A stretch of 64,000 bases of DNA from Plantago ovata (lineage: Eukaryota; Streptophyta; Magnoliopsida; Lamiales; Plantaginaceae): positions 52,813,253 to 52,877,252 of the forward strand of contig CM051458.1 of NCBI GenBank assembly GCA_028274465.1, read 5' to 3'. Under the pieces are notes generated by a model. It worked only from the letters and a program-made list of their open reading frames with translations. It was not told the origin of the DNA and did not search any database. Positions 9,856 through 21,977 of this stretch are shown here, piece after piece; within the stretch, counting starts at the first letter, position 1; every line of letters starts with the position of its first letter. Made by a program: the position numbers and the translations under genes.

Positions 9856-10835
9856 ATGAGTCAACCACCGTTGCCCCGGTATGTGATGCCTCGAGGGCCT
9901 TGCATAACATTGGATGACAATTGCAGGAATTATGACTTTGATCCTGCGTACTACTCCATTCTCTCCACGTTTTCAATGGGTGATGATCCAAGAGGGTTCT
10001 TAGACACATACGAGGAAGGTGTGTTGAGGATACCTCGTGAGAATGAGGAGGGGGTTTATTTTATCACATGAGCAACTTTGTATGAGAGGATTTATGGGAG
10101 CCTTGGAAGGGTACGCTCGAAGATGGCTCAGAATCCCGCCGGAAAAATCGTTGCGCACTTGGGGTGAAGTAACCAGCAAGTTTCTGGAACATTGGGATAG
10201 GGACTCACCTCCCGGCTTAGGGGCATGGACGTCTCGCTTCAGTAGTCAGCCACCAGAAATCGACATTGCCGATGAAGAGGAATGTGGAGAAGAATCCATT
10301 GATGAAGTCTCCTCAGTGCTTAGCTTGGATTCCACGTCCTTACTTGCGGATGTCGAGGTTGTTCGTCACCAGGGAGTCGTGGAGGAGGTGATAACTGAAT
10401 CCATTGCTTCACTTGAGTCAGAGAGTGAAGGCGTCAGTTGTGTTGAGGTCGAGGAGCCAATCTCTGAAGATTTTGGTGTCTCTGAATCAATTGTTGCAGA
10501 TACTCTTGATCTTGACTCCTACGTTCTGGTCCATGCGCCCACCTATGAGTTCCAAAGGAGTTTTGATCCTCTTTACTCTTTTTATTTTACATCTGATTCC
10601 CTTAGTTATTTTTTAGATTTTGTTTTTCTTGGTTTTGTTAATTTTAGTTTTCAGGGAATCGTGGACTTGCTTGAGTAAATACGGAGAGGAGCCAAGGATG
10701 GTTCCCAATATGCGAGGAGTAACGGAACGGATGCACAAGATTCGTTTCCATTTGATAATGGATAACATTAGTGGTAATGATCTCTTGTCCGACATGTGGA
10801 GGGACTATTATGGGGATTTCAATCCCGATAATTAG
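9856..10835 (+). pseudogene. Short gag-like frame fused to the tail of another element ORF
   Basis: The frame opens at 9856 with MSQPPLPRYVMPRGPC and a segment NYDFDPAYYSILSTFSMGDDPRGFL that resembles the start of an Athila gag core. A frameshift near 10060 passes to the frame that ends at 10678, containing RRWLRIPPEKSLRTWGEVTSKFL, the pattern of the gag helix 'WL..LP..S..TW..L...F'. A long acidic stretch follows. After 10680 the short frame ending DLLSDMWRDYYGDFNPDN (10835) is the same C-terminus as the transposon-protein-like ORF at 38597-39895. So the internal region joins a gag head to an ORF tail, with all intervening coding sequence deleted. TTAATTTTAGTTTTCAG just before the junction resembles a splice acceptor. 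No zinc knuckle or protease is present. Confidence 0.65.
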
Positions 10836-12349
10836 TCTTTTCACATGTCCGCTCTCAGCCGACCGAGGCCAAACCGTTCGCTAACATCTAGTATCACTTT
10901 TTATTTACTCATTCTCTTTTGCTAGGGACTAGCTTAAGTTTTATGAGGGGGATGGGATGTGAACCATGATGTTAAGTATTGTTTGGCTTTGTGATGTTCA
11001 GTATGGTATCTTGTTTCTTTGTTTACATTTGCATTTGCACGTTTACTGCTTTCTTAGTTTTCTAGGTTGCATTCACTGCATTCATCCTAGGATAGTCTTG
11101 CATGTTTTATATGAGTTTATTACCGAATTTTTTGAACTTTTTTATTGGGTAGATCAACTAACTATGCCATTAATCATATGCTTCATCTCTATGAATTTGT
11201 TTGAGGTTTTTCTCGCTTGGCTTGTCACATTTATGTATTGCACTTAGTTAAGCTTGGTAGTCTCGACATCACTTAGTGGTGTTTTCTCTACTGCGGTTCA
11301 CGAAGGCCTTTATAATAGGATGATGCATGTTAGGGTCTTATGGTTGTTTTCCCGAGTAATTATGTATCTAAGAGGCAACAAGTCATCACCATGCTTTGAG
11401 ATTGCTAAATGCCTAGGAAGGAGGTAGTGTGAGGTTGTGTGATCCTTTGTTTATAACCTATTCTTCCGAATAGGTTTGCGGAGGGGGTTACACCATCGTT
11501 AGAATTGTTTTTCGTTTTTCATTTCTGTGTTGTGAGTTTTATTTTTCCTTTTCCGTAAATTTTGTACTCCAACCTATTCTTTCGAATAGGTTTGGGGAAG
11601 TCGTGTGAGTCATTTTGTTTCTTTTTCATTATGCTACTGCTGGCTAAAAAACATCGAAAAAAAGAGAAAGAAAAAATTCCAGGAAAAAAGAAAAAAAAAA
11701 AAGGAAAAAAGGAAACTGGAAAGAAAAAAAGAAAAAAAACCCCAAAAAAGCAAAGAAGGGTCCAAAAAAAGGAATGCCAAATAGCAGAGTGTTGTGTCTC
11801 ATTTTTTTCAATTTTTGTAATGTTCGTAATCGTGTTGTAATTTTCTATTTTTTTTTTGTCTTTTGTTTTGTGAGTCATCTGTTCTAGACCACCCTCGTCC
11901 TGCCATTCAGGAAGTGGTGAATGGCTTAAGACTTTACTTGAGAGATGGGTAGAATAGGGGAGTGTTATCTTTTATAGGGAACCCTCCTTCGTTTGATGAG
12001 AGCCAGTACTAGTTCGACCTCTTTGAGGAAAAGTCTTAACTTGGTGAACAGCAGTAAGTCCTCAGTTTCATAGGCACGGGACAACCATTCGTATCTTAAC
12101 ATGTTTCATTACGTCGTCACTGACTAGGTCCAGGTAGAGAATGTTACTAGAGACTATCTTGTCTTGACATAAGTGCTTATGTGGATGTGTATGAGTCAAT
12201 CGAGGCATTCTTCAACCTATATTCATGTTTTGATTTATATGGTTTTGTTCATATGTTATTTGATAGATTCAGTAGATTAGTTCATTTTATTTGGCATGAG
12301 AGTCTAGCTTAGTTGCTTGAGGACAAGCAAAGGTTCGGTTTGGGGAGTT
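10836..12349 (+). repeat. 3' noncoding region and PPT of the 8222-13653 element
   Basis: The family blocks are in standard order: GACTAGCTTAAGTTTTATGAGGGG, hairpins at 11455-11476 and 11571-11592 with PPT-like strings, a purine tract at 11647-11760, the GTCACTGACTAGGTCC block, the AGGA-loop hairpin at 12313-12330 and the tract GGTTCGGTTTGGGGAGTT to 12349. No gene is seen. Confidence 0.8.
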
Positions 12350-13653
12350 TGATGAATGTGTATTTTACACTTTCATTTGAGTCTTTTTCACCTATTTTTG
12401 CTATCCTCTATGTTAATTTAGCTATATTTTAGTGCATTTTATTAGAATAGTGTCATGTTTCCCTTTAGTTTTTATTTTACAGGTTTGGTTGAAAAAGGAG
12501 GTTTTCCGGGCAATTATATTGAAGTTGACAAGGAATTGGTGTTCCAGAAGCCTATTTGGAGTATCTGAAGGTTTCCGGATAGGATTTGGAGTCTAGGGGT
12601 CGAATCTGGAGTTAGAAGGCCACTAGAAGTCAGAAACCGAGTCGAAAGGGGAAGAAATCCAAAAACGCGTCGAAAACGCGCAAAATCCCGAAATTTACTC
12701 CCGGGCGTTGGGGCGAATCGCCCCACACCAGGCGACTCGCCCGGTGTGTGGGGCCCTTCGCCCCACACTATTTCGAATACTATATATAGTTGCTCAGTTT
12801 TTCTCCGATTTTCATACTTTTCCAGACCTATTCTCTCACCTTTCTCTGTAGTTTTAGGTAGGAACTTCCCAGAGCCTGTTCTGGGGGTTCGTAGCTTAGG
12901 AGATACTTTTTCATAGTAGTTTGGAGCTTGTAAGATCGCGATTTTCGGAGACTGACAACCTTCGTTAACATTGTATCTTACAGTTTTCTACTTATTTTTA
13001 TATATCTTTCAACATGTTTTCTTCTATGATTTCTGTTGATTGCATGACAACTATGAGTAGCTAAACTTATCGTGGTGATAGTATGTGAATTCTTAGCGAA
13101 GGGTTGATAATTATGCTAATGGCTATATCGCGCATTATACTCCGTATTATTGCTTTATTTCTTTGGTCGATCTAAATCTCTATCTTCGTATTGTTGATTA
13201 ATTATTGCACACATTGGACAATTTAATAGTCTTTGACCTATCTAAATCTATATCTTCGTAGTGTTGAATAATTACGGAACAAAATTGGACAATTTAATAG
13301 TCTTTAACCTATCTAGATCTTTATCTTCGTAGTATTTGATAATTACAACAGGACAATTTATTGATCAAAGATCTCCATGCAAAACCGAGGAATTTACGCA
13401 TGATTATTAACCCGTTATGCTTTGAAGGACCATACTATCACCAATCTCCATTATCTATTAAGAAAAACCTTTGCTATATCGTCTGCTGTTTTTATATTCT
13501 AAATTAGATTAGATAAAGCTAGTTATAGTCCTTAGAGATCGACACTCAAGGTTATTCTACTGCTACACTACGGTTTTCGTTGCAGTGTGAATTGCCTTTG
13601 GCTAAATAACGAATTTATTTGATTAATCGAGTCTGACAAATTCGTGATCATCA
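12350..13653 (+). mobile_element. 3' LTR of the 8222-13653 element
   Basis: TGATGAATG to GTGATCATCA, then the target duplication ACTGA at 13654-13658. TATA box at 12781-12788. It is nearly identical to the 5' LTR at 8222-9526. Confidence 0.92.
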
Positions 13654-13658
13654 ACTGA

Positions 13659-14025
13659 CAACCTTAGCCAAGTATTAGTATAGATAGGAAGCTTTCAAAA
13701 TACACGTCTACAAATCTGTCTTTGGTGTTTGTAAATCGAATTACTTTTAAGGCAGTACGAGTTGCACTTTCATGCATAATTAGAACTTGATGCTTAGAAC
13801 GAGCATACTATCACCAGCTTTCTCCATATATTGTTAAGTTAAGTTAGAGATAAATTTGTTTTTTGAAATTATATATAGTTATTTAGTTAAAGCTAGTTTA
13901 GTCCCTAGAGATCGACACTCGAGGTCATCTTACCTCTGCACTACGTGTTTTATGTAGTTGTGAGTTGCCCTTTGGCTTTCAAACAAATTTATTTGATTGT
14001 TCGAGTCTGACAATCTCGTTCATCA
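13659..14025 (+). mobile_element. Athila-like LTR, right piece (continues 7271-8221)
   Basis: It resumes exactly after the target duplication of the inserted element and ends CTCGTTCATCA, the standard 3' end of this LTR group. Landmarks GAGATCGACACTCGAGG and GCACTACGTGTTTTATGTAG are present. The next bases (14026 on) are a different sequence, so this LTR is a 3' terminus with no primer site after it. Confidence 0.85.
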
Positions 14026-14082
14026 GGGTACTCGCAACACTCATTGGCTGAAGCTTCCTGGACCCGTCCTCGGATGTGATCC

Positions 14083-16188
14083 TGATAGTGTATATGTCCT
14101 AGAGACAGTCTTTATTAAGGGCATACAGCCGTTATTAAGGGTATATATGTACTATTACAAAGGTCAACGTAATATAATATATGTTTGTTTGTTTGACTAT
14201 TGAGTATCGCTTTCATATTTATATTACACCAGGCATACAACATGTCATATCTCTATTCCTGTCTGTATTGATATCAAACATGTCCCCTCAGATAGATGAC
14301 CGATCACACAGATAGTGGGAGATATGTGAGTTATCATCTATCCCAAACTCTCCCTAGTTGAGGTTCATCTCGGATGTAGGGGTCTGAATGAACCAGGTGA
14401 GACTAGTGTGCGTGGAGGTTATACTTGTTAGAACAAGTGTGAGCCGATCCCACGGCCACGGAACGGATTGTTAGACAATCTAGAAACGTTCCCATAACTC
14501 CGCATAGTTGTTCGAAGGGTGATTATCGAACAATGGAAGTACCCACCGGAAACTCCCATCGATGTATACTCTACACCGAAGTGTCTATGGGAACCGAAAG
14601 TTGTCGAAGGGATGCCAGTCGTCCTTTGGACTTACAGGACTTTATCATCACATTTGTTGCCCCATATCCTTGGTGGACCCGTCGATGTCAGCTCTGAATA
14701 AGCAGTTGACCCAAGACACGATCCAGGATTATGGCTACATACAAATGGGGGTGATAAGTGATTCTGTGAAGGATTAATCTTTCACGTGTAGCACAGGAGA
14801 GCACTGCTCATAGTCGTTCATAGTTGTGATTGGTTAAACCGCTGGCCAGCGTATCAATATTATTATGATAGTCATAATAGATATTGGATTCACCAAGCAA
14901 ACTCACTGAAGACGCCCGTGGATGTATGTATTATTGGGATAGACACATTATTGATCCTAGATGCATTCGAGTCAGTCAGATGAAGGGACGTTACCATCGC
15001 CGCGTTGAGCGCAACAGACTTCACAACAAAAGGGTTTGCTTTGATAAACCTCTCAAACGTCCTCATGTATTATTATTGCAAATGGAACCGTGTAGGAATT
15101 CCATGTTGCCTAGTGTAGCACTTTCTTAATACAATGAGGCCCTATGGGTCACACTATGTGGTGATTCAGCTTATCCGAATATCCTTGAAGATGGAATCGC
15201 AATTAATTTATAATTAATTGTGATTGATGGATTATAATTGATTTGGAATTAATTATAATTATTTGTGGCTCAATTAATAATTTGGAATTATTAATTGAAT
15301 TGATTGATTAATTGTATTTTATGTAAATACAATTAAAGAATATATTTTAGAAATATAATAGAGGTTTGATTTGAAAGGATATATTAATTAGAATTAATAT
15401 ATGCACATGGGCAAAATCTAATTAGAGTTTGAATTGCCTTCGAATTATAAGTGGGTCCCAAATTGCGACCCACATACTCCCCCTTGGTCGGCCGCGTGTA
15501 GTAGTAGTATGGGAGGGAGTATCGACTCCTTCCCATATTAGAAGTCAAGGGTTAAGTTATATTTTCCTAATTGAGTTCTAACTTAATTGGGAATGAATCT
15601 AGACTTAAATTGGTTTCCTTGTGCAATAAGAATTAGAGTTCTTATTCCTTTATGAAGTCTAAAAGAATCTTCTTTAGACTTCTATTGACTACTATATAAG
15701 TAGGTCATTAGAGAGCTTTTTCAATGCCGAATTCTTAGAGAATTATTCTACCTTTCTTAGAGAAAATAAAAAGCTCTCCCCTACCTCTATACCCTAGCCG
15801 CGCCGCGCCACTCCACCGGAGGAAAATCGCCGCCCCATCTTCTTGGCCACATAAAGAATATCCTAGCATTCTTTCCGATAAGCTGTTCATCCGTGGATAC
15901 CAAGGTTGAGGTTCAAAGAGTTGGAAACTAACTTTTATTGTCTTGCAGATAATCAAAGTATTGCAGATATCTTCGACTTCGACGAAGGAGAAGATTGACC
16001 GGACTATTACGAAGACTTCATCGATTGCATATCGATTCAATATCTATTCTTGCTTTGGAGTATTGTAAGTCTTCTGATTAATGTGTTTATTATATACGTT
16101 ATATGCATGATCAATTAACCTGCATGTTAAGAAAATTTTTGAAATTCCGCTGCGTCCCTTGGGGTAACTCTGACCATATTTTCTTACA
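14083..16188 (+). mobile_element. Solo LTR of copia family B
   Basis: It starts TGATAGTGTATATGTCC and ends TTTTCTTACA, the same ends as the LTR at 59749-61865 that is followed by a Met-tRNA primer site. GATCC flanks both sides (14078-14082 and 16189-16193). No internal region remains, so this is the product of LTR-LTR recombination. 2106 bp is long for a copia LTR. The host sequence is an open frame that reads across the site once the LTR and one duplication are ignored. Confidence 0.9.
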
Positions 16189-16470
16189 GATCCCAACTCA
16201 GAGTTCCCGGAGATAATCAGGTACAAAGAGTTCCTTGAAGCCGAGAGGAAGAAGGCCGGCTCCGGAGGTAGTCGAGCGGGAGGAGGGGCTAGCCAGGTTA
16301 CCGGCAGTGGAAGCTTTCATACCGAGGAAGGTCGTCGTCCAGAGGCAAGCCAACATGATGCTCAAAGGTCTCCTCTTGGTTCTCCCCAAGATCGCTCTCC
16401 GGAAGCAGGACTCATTGAAGGCCGAGTATGCTCGGTTATCTTGTAAAATTATGGACAAGTACTTTTCTTA
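16189..16470 (+). pseudogene. Fragment of a + strand ORF, possibly the antisense ORF of the Tat-like element
   Basis: Ignoring the solo LTR, the frame at 14026-14082 (GTRNTHWLKLPGPVLGCDP) continues into NSEFPEIIRYKEFLEAERKK and a Gly/Ser/Gln-rich tail (16189 on), with stops near 16410. It lies downstream of the - strand gypsy pol and is read in the opposite direction. Tat-lineage elements such as Grande and RIRE2 are known to carry an antisense ORF between pol and the 3' LTR, encoding a 'putative gypsy type transposon' protein, so this fits by position. The domain itself is not visible, because the N-terminal part has been separated by the LTR at 7271-14025. Function unknown. Confidence 0.4.
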
Positions 16471-17425
16471 GTTTGCTAGTCGGACAAGCTAACTAATTTG
16501 GCCCTCTGAGGCATGCTCGGAAGAGCTCTTTTTATGCTCCACTGGTCGGAGGCATATCTTTTTGTAAATCGTACATTGCTCTTCCTTTTGCCCGATGATC
16601 TTTTATGCTAGTCGCTCTTTTTTATGTCGCTTTTGTCCTTGCATTCTTCCTTTTAACTTTGGCATGTTGCAAAGCATTATGCGAGTTTTCATAAGATGCT
16701 TCTGCAGGTACTTGTTTCTCATTCATTGTACTTAGAAAAAATTCTAAGTATGGGTCGTCGGACACTTGCAATATAACTTATGCTTCACGTACTTGGATCG
16801 ACTTAGTGGTTAGTCGGTCCTTTAGGCTTCATGCGTAGTCGGACCAATTTAGCACTTCATGTGCTTCACGACGCTTAGAGGCTTGTCGTAGCCTCTTCTT
16901 CATTTTTGCAAAATTTCCTAAGTATAGAAATTTTCTAGTCGGGCGCCTTGCTGGTCGACCTCCTTGCTAGTCAGCCGCTATGTGTTTGCGGAGAACTTCG
17001 GAAAATTTTCAACGTATGGAGTCGTGCTAGTCGGGTGCATCAATCCATTGATGCCTTCTGACGCTTTACAATGCATGCTAGTCGAGCAAGGGTAATTGAA
17101 ACTGTAGTCAGCCCTTAGGTAATTAGTGTGTCGTCGAGCATACTTTTCTCCCTTACAATTTTTCTCCAAAAAATCCAAGGAAAAAAATCTTGAAAAACTG
17201 AGAAGATTAGAATTTTTTGACTTTCGACCATTATTTCTTTCCTTCGGAGCCCCTTATCTAGTTTCGCATTTTTGTGTTGCCTTTCGTGATCTCATATCTC
17301 TCGCGCAAGCAAGACAATACTTCAAACTGAAAGAGTTGCATTGATTTGACGGAAATTCAATTACAACAGTGGGCTTCGTGGCCATGCCAAAGGGCGAAAC
17401 AAAAAACTGAACTAGAAATCATAAA
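16471..17425 (-). repeat. Region between pol and antisense ORF of the Tat-like element (copy 1)
   Basis: About 950 bp without a credible gene. The motif CTAGTCGG or a one- or two-base variant occurs about a dozen times between 16475 and 17110 (for example 16477, 16936, 17026 and 17078). The left end cannot be defined as an LTR because no paired copy lies in the window. Confidence 0.5.
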
Positions 17426-19590
17426 CTAGCGAAAGGGGGCCTTCCACAGGAGCTCATCAAAACCTTGCATAATTCTCCAATGCCTTCTAGGCATAAAACT
17501 CTGGAGATTGTGTGGTTTCCAAGTGTTCTTCAACTCATTTCCTTCGGCATCCTCCAAGCGATAACTTCCATTGGAATTGGCTCCCATATTGTAAGGGCCT
17601 TCCCACTTGGGTTCCATCTTGTGTGGATTTCCTAGGATGTCCACCTGCGGAGTACTAAGTCCCCACTTGAAAATCTTTGTCCTTGACATGCTTCTTGTAG
17701 GCCTTTGCGACAATGGCTTGGTAGCGCAAGATGTTTGCCAATGTTGTGGTCTTGACTCTTCGAGCATTTCAAGGTTGAACATTCTTGCTTCATGGTTGTC
17801 CTACGGTTGGTAGCCTTGAATTCTCAATGTCTCTTGCACATCTCGGCCTGGATTACTACCTCCGAACCATAGACAAGGGAGAGAATGGAGTTTTCCTTGT
17901 TGTTGTCTTTGAAGTAGTGCGGTAGGCCCAGAGGACGCCATCGAGTTGCTCGACCCAACTTCCTTGGTACGCTGAAAACCTTCAAGCTCCTCACGATCGT
18001 CTTGTTGGTGGAGTCGTGTTTGGCCATTAGCTTGGGGATATCCCACGGAAGTAAAGCGCCTTTCGATCTTCATCCTCTCGCACCATGCGTAGAACTTGGC
18101 TCCGGAGAACTGAGAACCGTTGTCGGACACAAGGACCCTTGGTAGGCCAAAACTACACACAATATTCCTCCAGACAAAGTCCATGACTTTCTTCTCGCTG
18201 ATTACTGAAACCGCTTCCGCCTCTGCCCATTTGCTAAAATATTCTACGGCGACAATGATAATTTATTTTGTCCGGTTCCTTTGGGCAATGGTCCAACTAT
18301 GTCGATTCCCCATGTATCGAAGGGGCATGTGATCTTGGCGGGAATGAGTGGTCTTGCGGGCGCATGATCGGGGTCGAAATTATTGGCATTCTACACACTT
18401 GCGCACAATTTTTGTTGCGTCCTCTCGCACCGTTGGCCAATAAAATCCTTGACGGATAATTTTCTGGGCTAGAGCTCTTCCTCCGAATGGTTCCACAACT
18501 CCCTTGGTGCATCCTCGAGGACCGCTTGGACTGTTATTGCTAACGCACCTGAGTGTGGTGACTGTAAAGGATTTCTTGTAAAGATATGTCCCTTGGACGA
18601 AGTATCTCACTGCTCTTCCTTTGACCCTTCTTGCTTCCGCACGGTCGCTCGGAGGAGGATTCCATGCATCAGATAGGCCGCGATAGGTTGCATCCACTTG
18701 GGGTCGTATCAATAGTGAGCATGCCTTGCGCACTTTTTGGAGAACTTGCGATGGACGAAAGCTCCATCTTCAAAAGTATCACATCCGAGTATCTACGCCT
18801 CCGGCGCAGATGCATATTTTGACAAGGCATCCGCCCTACCATTGAATTCACTAGAAAATTTCCACTTGGCATTCTTCAAAGTGTGTTATTTATTTCTTTG
18901 ATAGCGTCTTGTACTCTAGCAAGGAGCTCTTCTTTGCGTTGAATGCTCTGACAGCTGCCTCTCGGCCACACTATGAGTCGGTGAAAAGTTTGATTTTCTT
19001 CACTTGAAGTGCTTTGGCGACCGGACCCCATCAGAATGCTTCATATTAAGCTTCCTTGTTTGGAGAACGAGAAGCCTAGGTCACAGCATATTCCAACTCG
19101 GCTCCTATCGGGACTCCTGAGGTAAATTCCATTCCCTCGGACCTCCCGCAAGAGAACCATCTACTTGTAAATCCAAACATCTCCATGGTCTTTTGGTTCC
19201 TTTGGTCTGGGAAGCATGATTTCTTGGAACGGTTCCTCCGGCCTTGCGTTGTTCCTTCAGACCTTTTGATGTTTCTTCCGGACTTAGTCGCGGGTTTGGT
19301 CCTTGGACGATGATCTGAGAATTCGCTTTCTTCCATGGCAAATCATTGAGAAGGAACATGTGACTGGGGGTATATTTCCCTTCGGTCATTGTCTCAGGAC
19401 GATAAAGCATAGCGTCTTCGGCATTGGACAGGTCAATTTCCTACTAGCTTGGGCTAGTTCCATGAATCCTCTTAAAGGCCACTTCTAAGCCTTGAAATGT
19501 TCACTGACTTGTGATCCTTCGGAGTTGATTATCATAACTGATCAGCTGTGCTTCCTTTGGGTCGACGTCCATAGGGTCTCTTGGCGGGTC
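17426..19590 (-). pseudogene. Tat-like gypsy pol fragment (copy 1, RNase H to integrase end)
   Basis: Read from 19590 leftward: the linker after RNase H, the second RNase H-like segment, the integrase zinc region (HQGSCG.., GFYWPTVREDA..CVECQ), the integrase core (VSDNGSQFSGAKFYAWCERMKIERRFTSVGYPQANGQT at about 18000-18170) and the C-terminal region ending near 17426 (GPYNMGANSNGSYRLED). The frame is broken by many one-base indels that are absent from the second copy at 27065-29261. Because the breaks increase toward the N gap, at least some look like contig-end sequence errors rather than real mutations. Confidence 0.8.
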
Positions 19591-19690
19591 NNNNNNNNNN
19601 NNNNNNNNNNNNNNNNNNNNNNNNNNNNNNNNNNNNNNNNNNNNNNNNNNNNNNNNNNNNNNNNNNNNNNNNNNNNNNNNNNNNNNNNNN
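19591..19690. other. Assembly gap (100 N)
   Basis: Exactly 100 unknown bases, a conventional scaffold gap size. The sequence left of it (gypsy pol) and right of it (gag remnant) do not belong together, but each has its natural continuation in the other copy. Confidence 0.99.
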
Positions 19691-20485
19691 GGGGTTATTT
19701 TATCCACATGAGCAACTTTGTATGAAGAGGATTTTGGCGAGCCTTGGAAGGGTTACGCTCGAAGGAGGCTCAGAATCCCGCCCGGAAAAATCGTTGATCA
19801 CTTGGGGTGAAGCGTAACCAGCAAGTTTCTGGAACATTGGGATAAGGGACTCACCTCCCGGCTTAGGGGCATGGACGTCTCGCTTCAGTAGTCAGCCACC
19901 AGAAATCGACATTGCCGATGAAGAGGAATGGGAGAAGAATCCATTGATGAACTCTCCTCAGTGCTTAGCTTGGATTCCACGTCCTTACTTGCGGATGTCG
20001 AGGTTGTTCGTCACCAGGAGTCGTGGGGGAGGAGGTGATAACTGATCCATTGCTTCACTTGAGTCAGAGAGTGAAGGCGTCAGTTGTGTTGAGGTCGCGG
20101 AGCCAATCTCTGAAGATTTTGGGTTGTCTCTGAATCAATTGTTGCCGATACTCTTGATCTGACTCCTACGTTCTGGTCCATGCGCCCACCTATGAGTTCC
20201 AAAGGAGTTTTGATCTCTTTACTCTTTTTATTTACATCTGATTCCCTTAGTTTATTTTTTAGATTTTGTTTTCTTTTTGTTTTTTAGTTTCAGGGAATCG
20301 TGTGGACTTGCTTGAGTAAATACGGAGAGGAGCCAAGGATGGTTCCCAATATGCGAGGAGTAACGGAACGGATGCACAAGATTCGTTTCCATTTGATAAT
20401 GGATAACATTCGTGGTAATGATTCTCTTGTCCGACATGTGGAGGGACTATTATGGGGATTTCAATCCCGATAATTAGTCTTTTCA
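19691..20485 (+). pseudogene. Gag-like remnant (second copy of 10050-10840)
   Basis: The same sequence as the gag-like frame at 10037-10835, but with many one-base insertions and deletions that destroy every frame. Examples are TATGAAGAGGATTTTGG against TATGAGAGGATTTATGG, and GAATGGGAGAAG against GAATGTGGAGAAG. The indel density falls with distance from the N gap. This supports poor sequence at a contig end. Confidence 0.7.
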
Positions 20486-21977
20486 CATGTCCGCTCTCAG
20501 CGAACGAGGCCAAACCGTTCGCTAACATCTAGTATCACTTTTTATTTACTCATTCTCTTTTGCTAGGGACTAGCTTAAGTTTTATGAGGGGGTGGGATGG
20601 GATGTGAACCATGATGTTAAGTATTGTTTGCTTTGTGATGTTCAGTATGTATCTTGTTTCTTTGTTTACATTGCATTTGCACGTTTACTGCTTTCTTAGT
20701 TTTTAGGTTGCCTTCACTGCTCATCCTAGGATAGTCTTGCATGTTTTATATGAGTTTATTACCGAATTTTTGAACTTTTTTATTGGGTAGATCAACTAAC
20801 TATGCCATTAATCATATGCTTCATCTCATGAATTTGTTTGAGGTTTTTCTCGCTTGGCTTGTCACATTTATGTATTGCACTTAGTTAAGCTTGTAGTCTC
20901 GACATCACTTAGTGGTGTTTTCTCTACTGCGGTTCACGAAGGCCTTTATAATAGGATGATGCATGTTAGGGTCTTATGGTTGTTTTCCCGAGTAATTATG
21001 TATCTAAGAGGCAACAAGTATCACCTGCTTTGAGATTGCTAAATGCCTAGGAAGGAGGTAGTGTGAGGTTGTGTGATCCTTTGTTTATAACCTATTCTTC
21101 CGAATAGGTTTGGGGAGGGGGTTACACCATCGTTAGAATTGTTTTTCGTTTTTCATTTCTGTGTTGTGAGTTTATTTTTTCTTTTCGTAAATTTTGTACT
21201 CCAACCTATTCTTTCGAATAGGTTTGGGGAAGTCGTTGTGAGTCATTTTGTTTCTTTTTTCATTATGCTACTGCTGGCTAAAAAACATCGAAAAAAGAGA
21301 AAGAAAAAATTCCAGGACAAAAAAAAGAAAAAAAAAAAAAGGAAAAAAAAAGAAACTGGAAAGAAAAAAAGAAAAAAACCCCAAAAAGCAAAGAAGGGTC
21401 AAAAAAAAGGAATGCCAAATAGCAGAGTGTTGTTGTCTCATTTTTTCAATTTTGTAATGTTCGTAATCGTGTTGTATTTTCTATTTTTTTGTCTTTTGTT
21501 TGTGAGTCATCTGTTCTAGACCACCCTCGTCCTGCCATTCAGGAAGTGGTGAATGCTTAAGACTTTACTTGAGAGATGGGTAGAATAGGGGAGTGTTATC
21601 TTTTATAGGGAACCCTCCTTCGTTTGATGAGAGCCAGTACTAGTTCGACCTCTTTGAGGAAAGTCTTAACTTGGTGAAACAGCAGTAAGTCCTCAGTTTC
21701 ATAGGCACGGGACAACCATTCGTATCTTAAATGTTTCATTACGTCGTCACTGACTAGGTCCAGGTAGAGAATGTTACTAGAGACTATCTGTCTTGACATA
21801 AGTGCTTATGTGGATGTGTATGAGTCAATCGAGGCATTCTTCAACCTATATTCATGTTTTGATTTATATGGTTTTGTTCATATGTTATTGATAGATTCAG
21901 TAGATTAGTTCATTTTATTTGGCATGAGAGTCTAGCTTAGTTGCTTGAGGACAAGCAAAGGTTCGGTTTGGGGAGTT
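20486..21977 (+). repeat. Athila-like 3' noncoding region and PPT (second copy)
   Basis: Matches 10836-12349, with hairpins at 21089-21110 and 21203-21224, a purine tract at 21285-21410, the AGGA-loop hairpin at 21941-21958 and a polypurine tract to 21977. No gene. Confidence 0.8.

Larger units (their letters stand above)
8222..13653 (+). mobile_element. Complete non-autonomous Athila-like retrotransposon
   Basis: LTRs of 1305 bp (8222-9526) and 1304 bp (12350-13653) flank 2.8 kb of internal DNA. Five bases ACTGA occur on both sides (8217-8221 and 13654-13658), the duplication expected from integrase. The tRNA-Asp primer site (9530-9546) and the polypurine tract (12313-12349) are in place. 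Inside there is only a short gag-like frame; no protease, RT, RNase H or integrase. It must have been moved by proteins from another element. It sits inside an older Athila-like LTR. Its right half recurs at 19691-23281, which is probably an assembly duplicate. Confidence 0.92.

Noticed and set aside
19492-19817. ORFs running through the N block
   Set aside because: They translate unknown bases; not real sequence.
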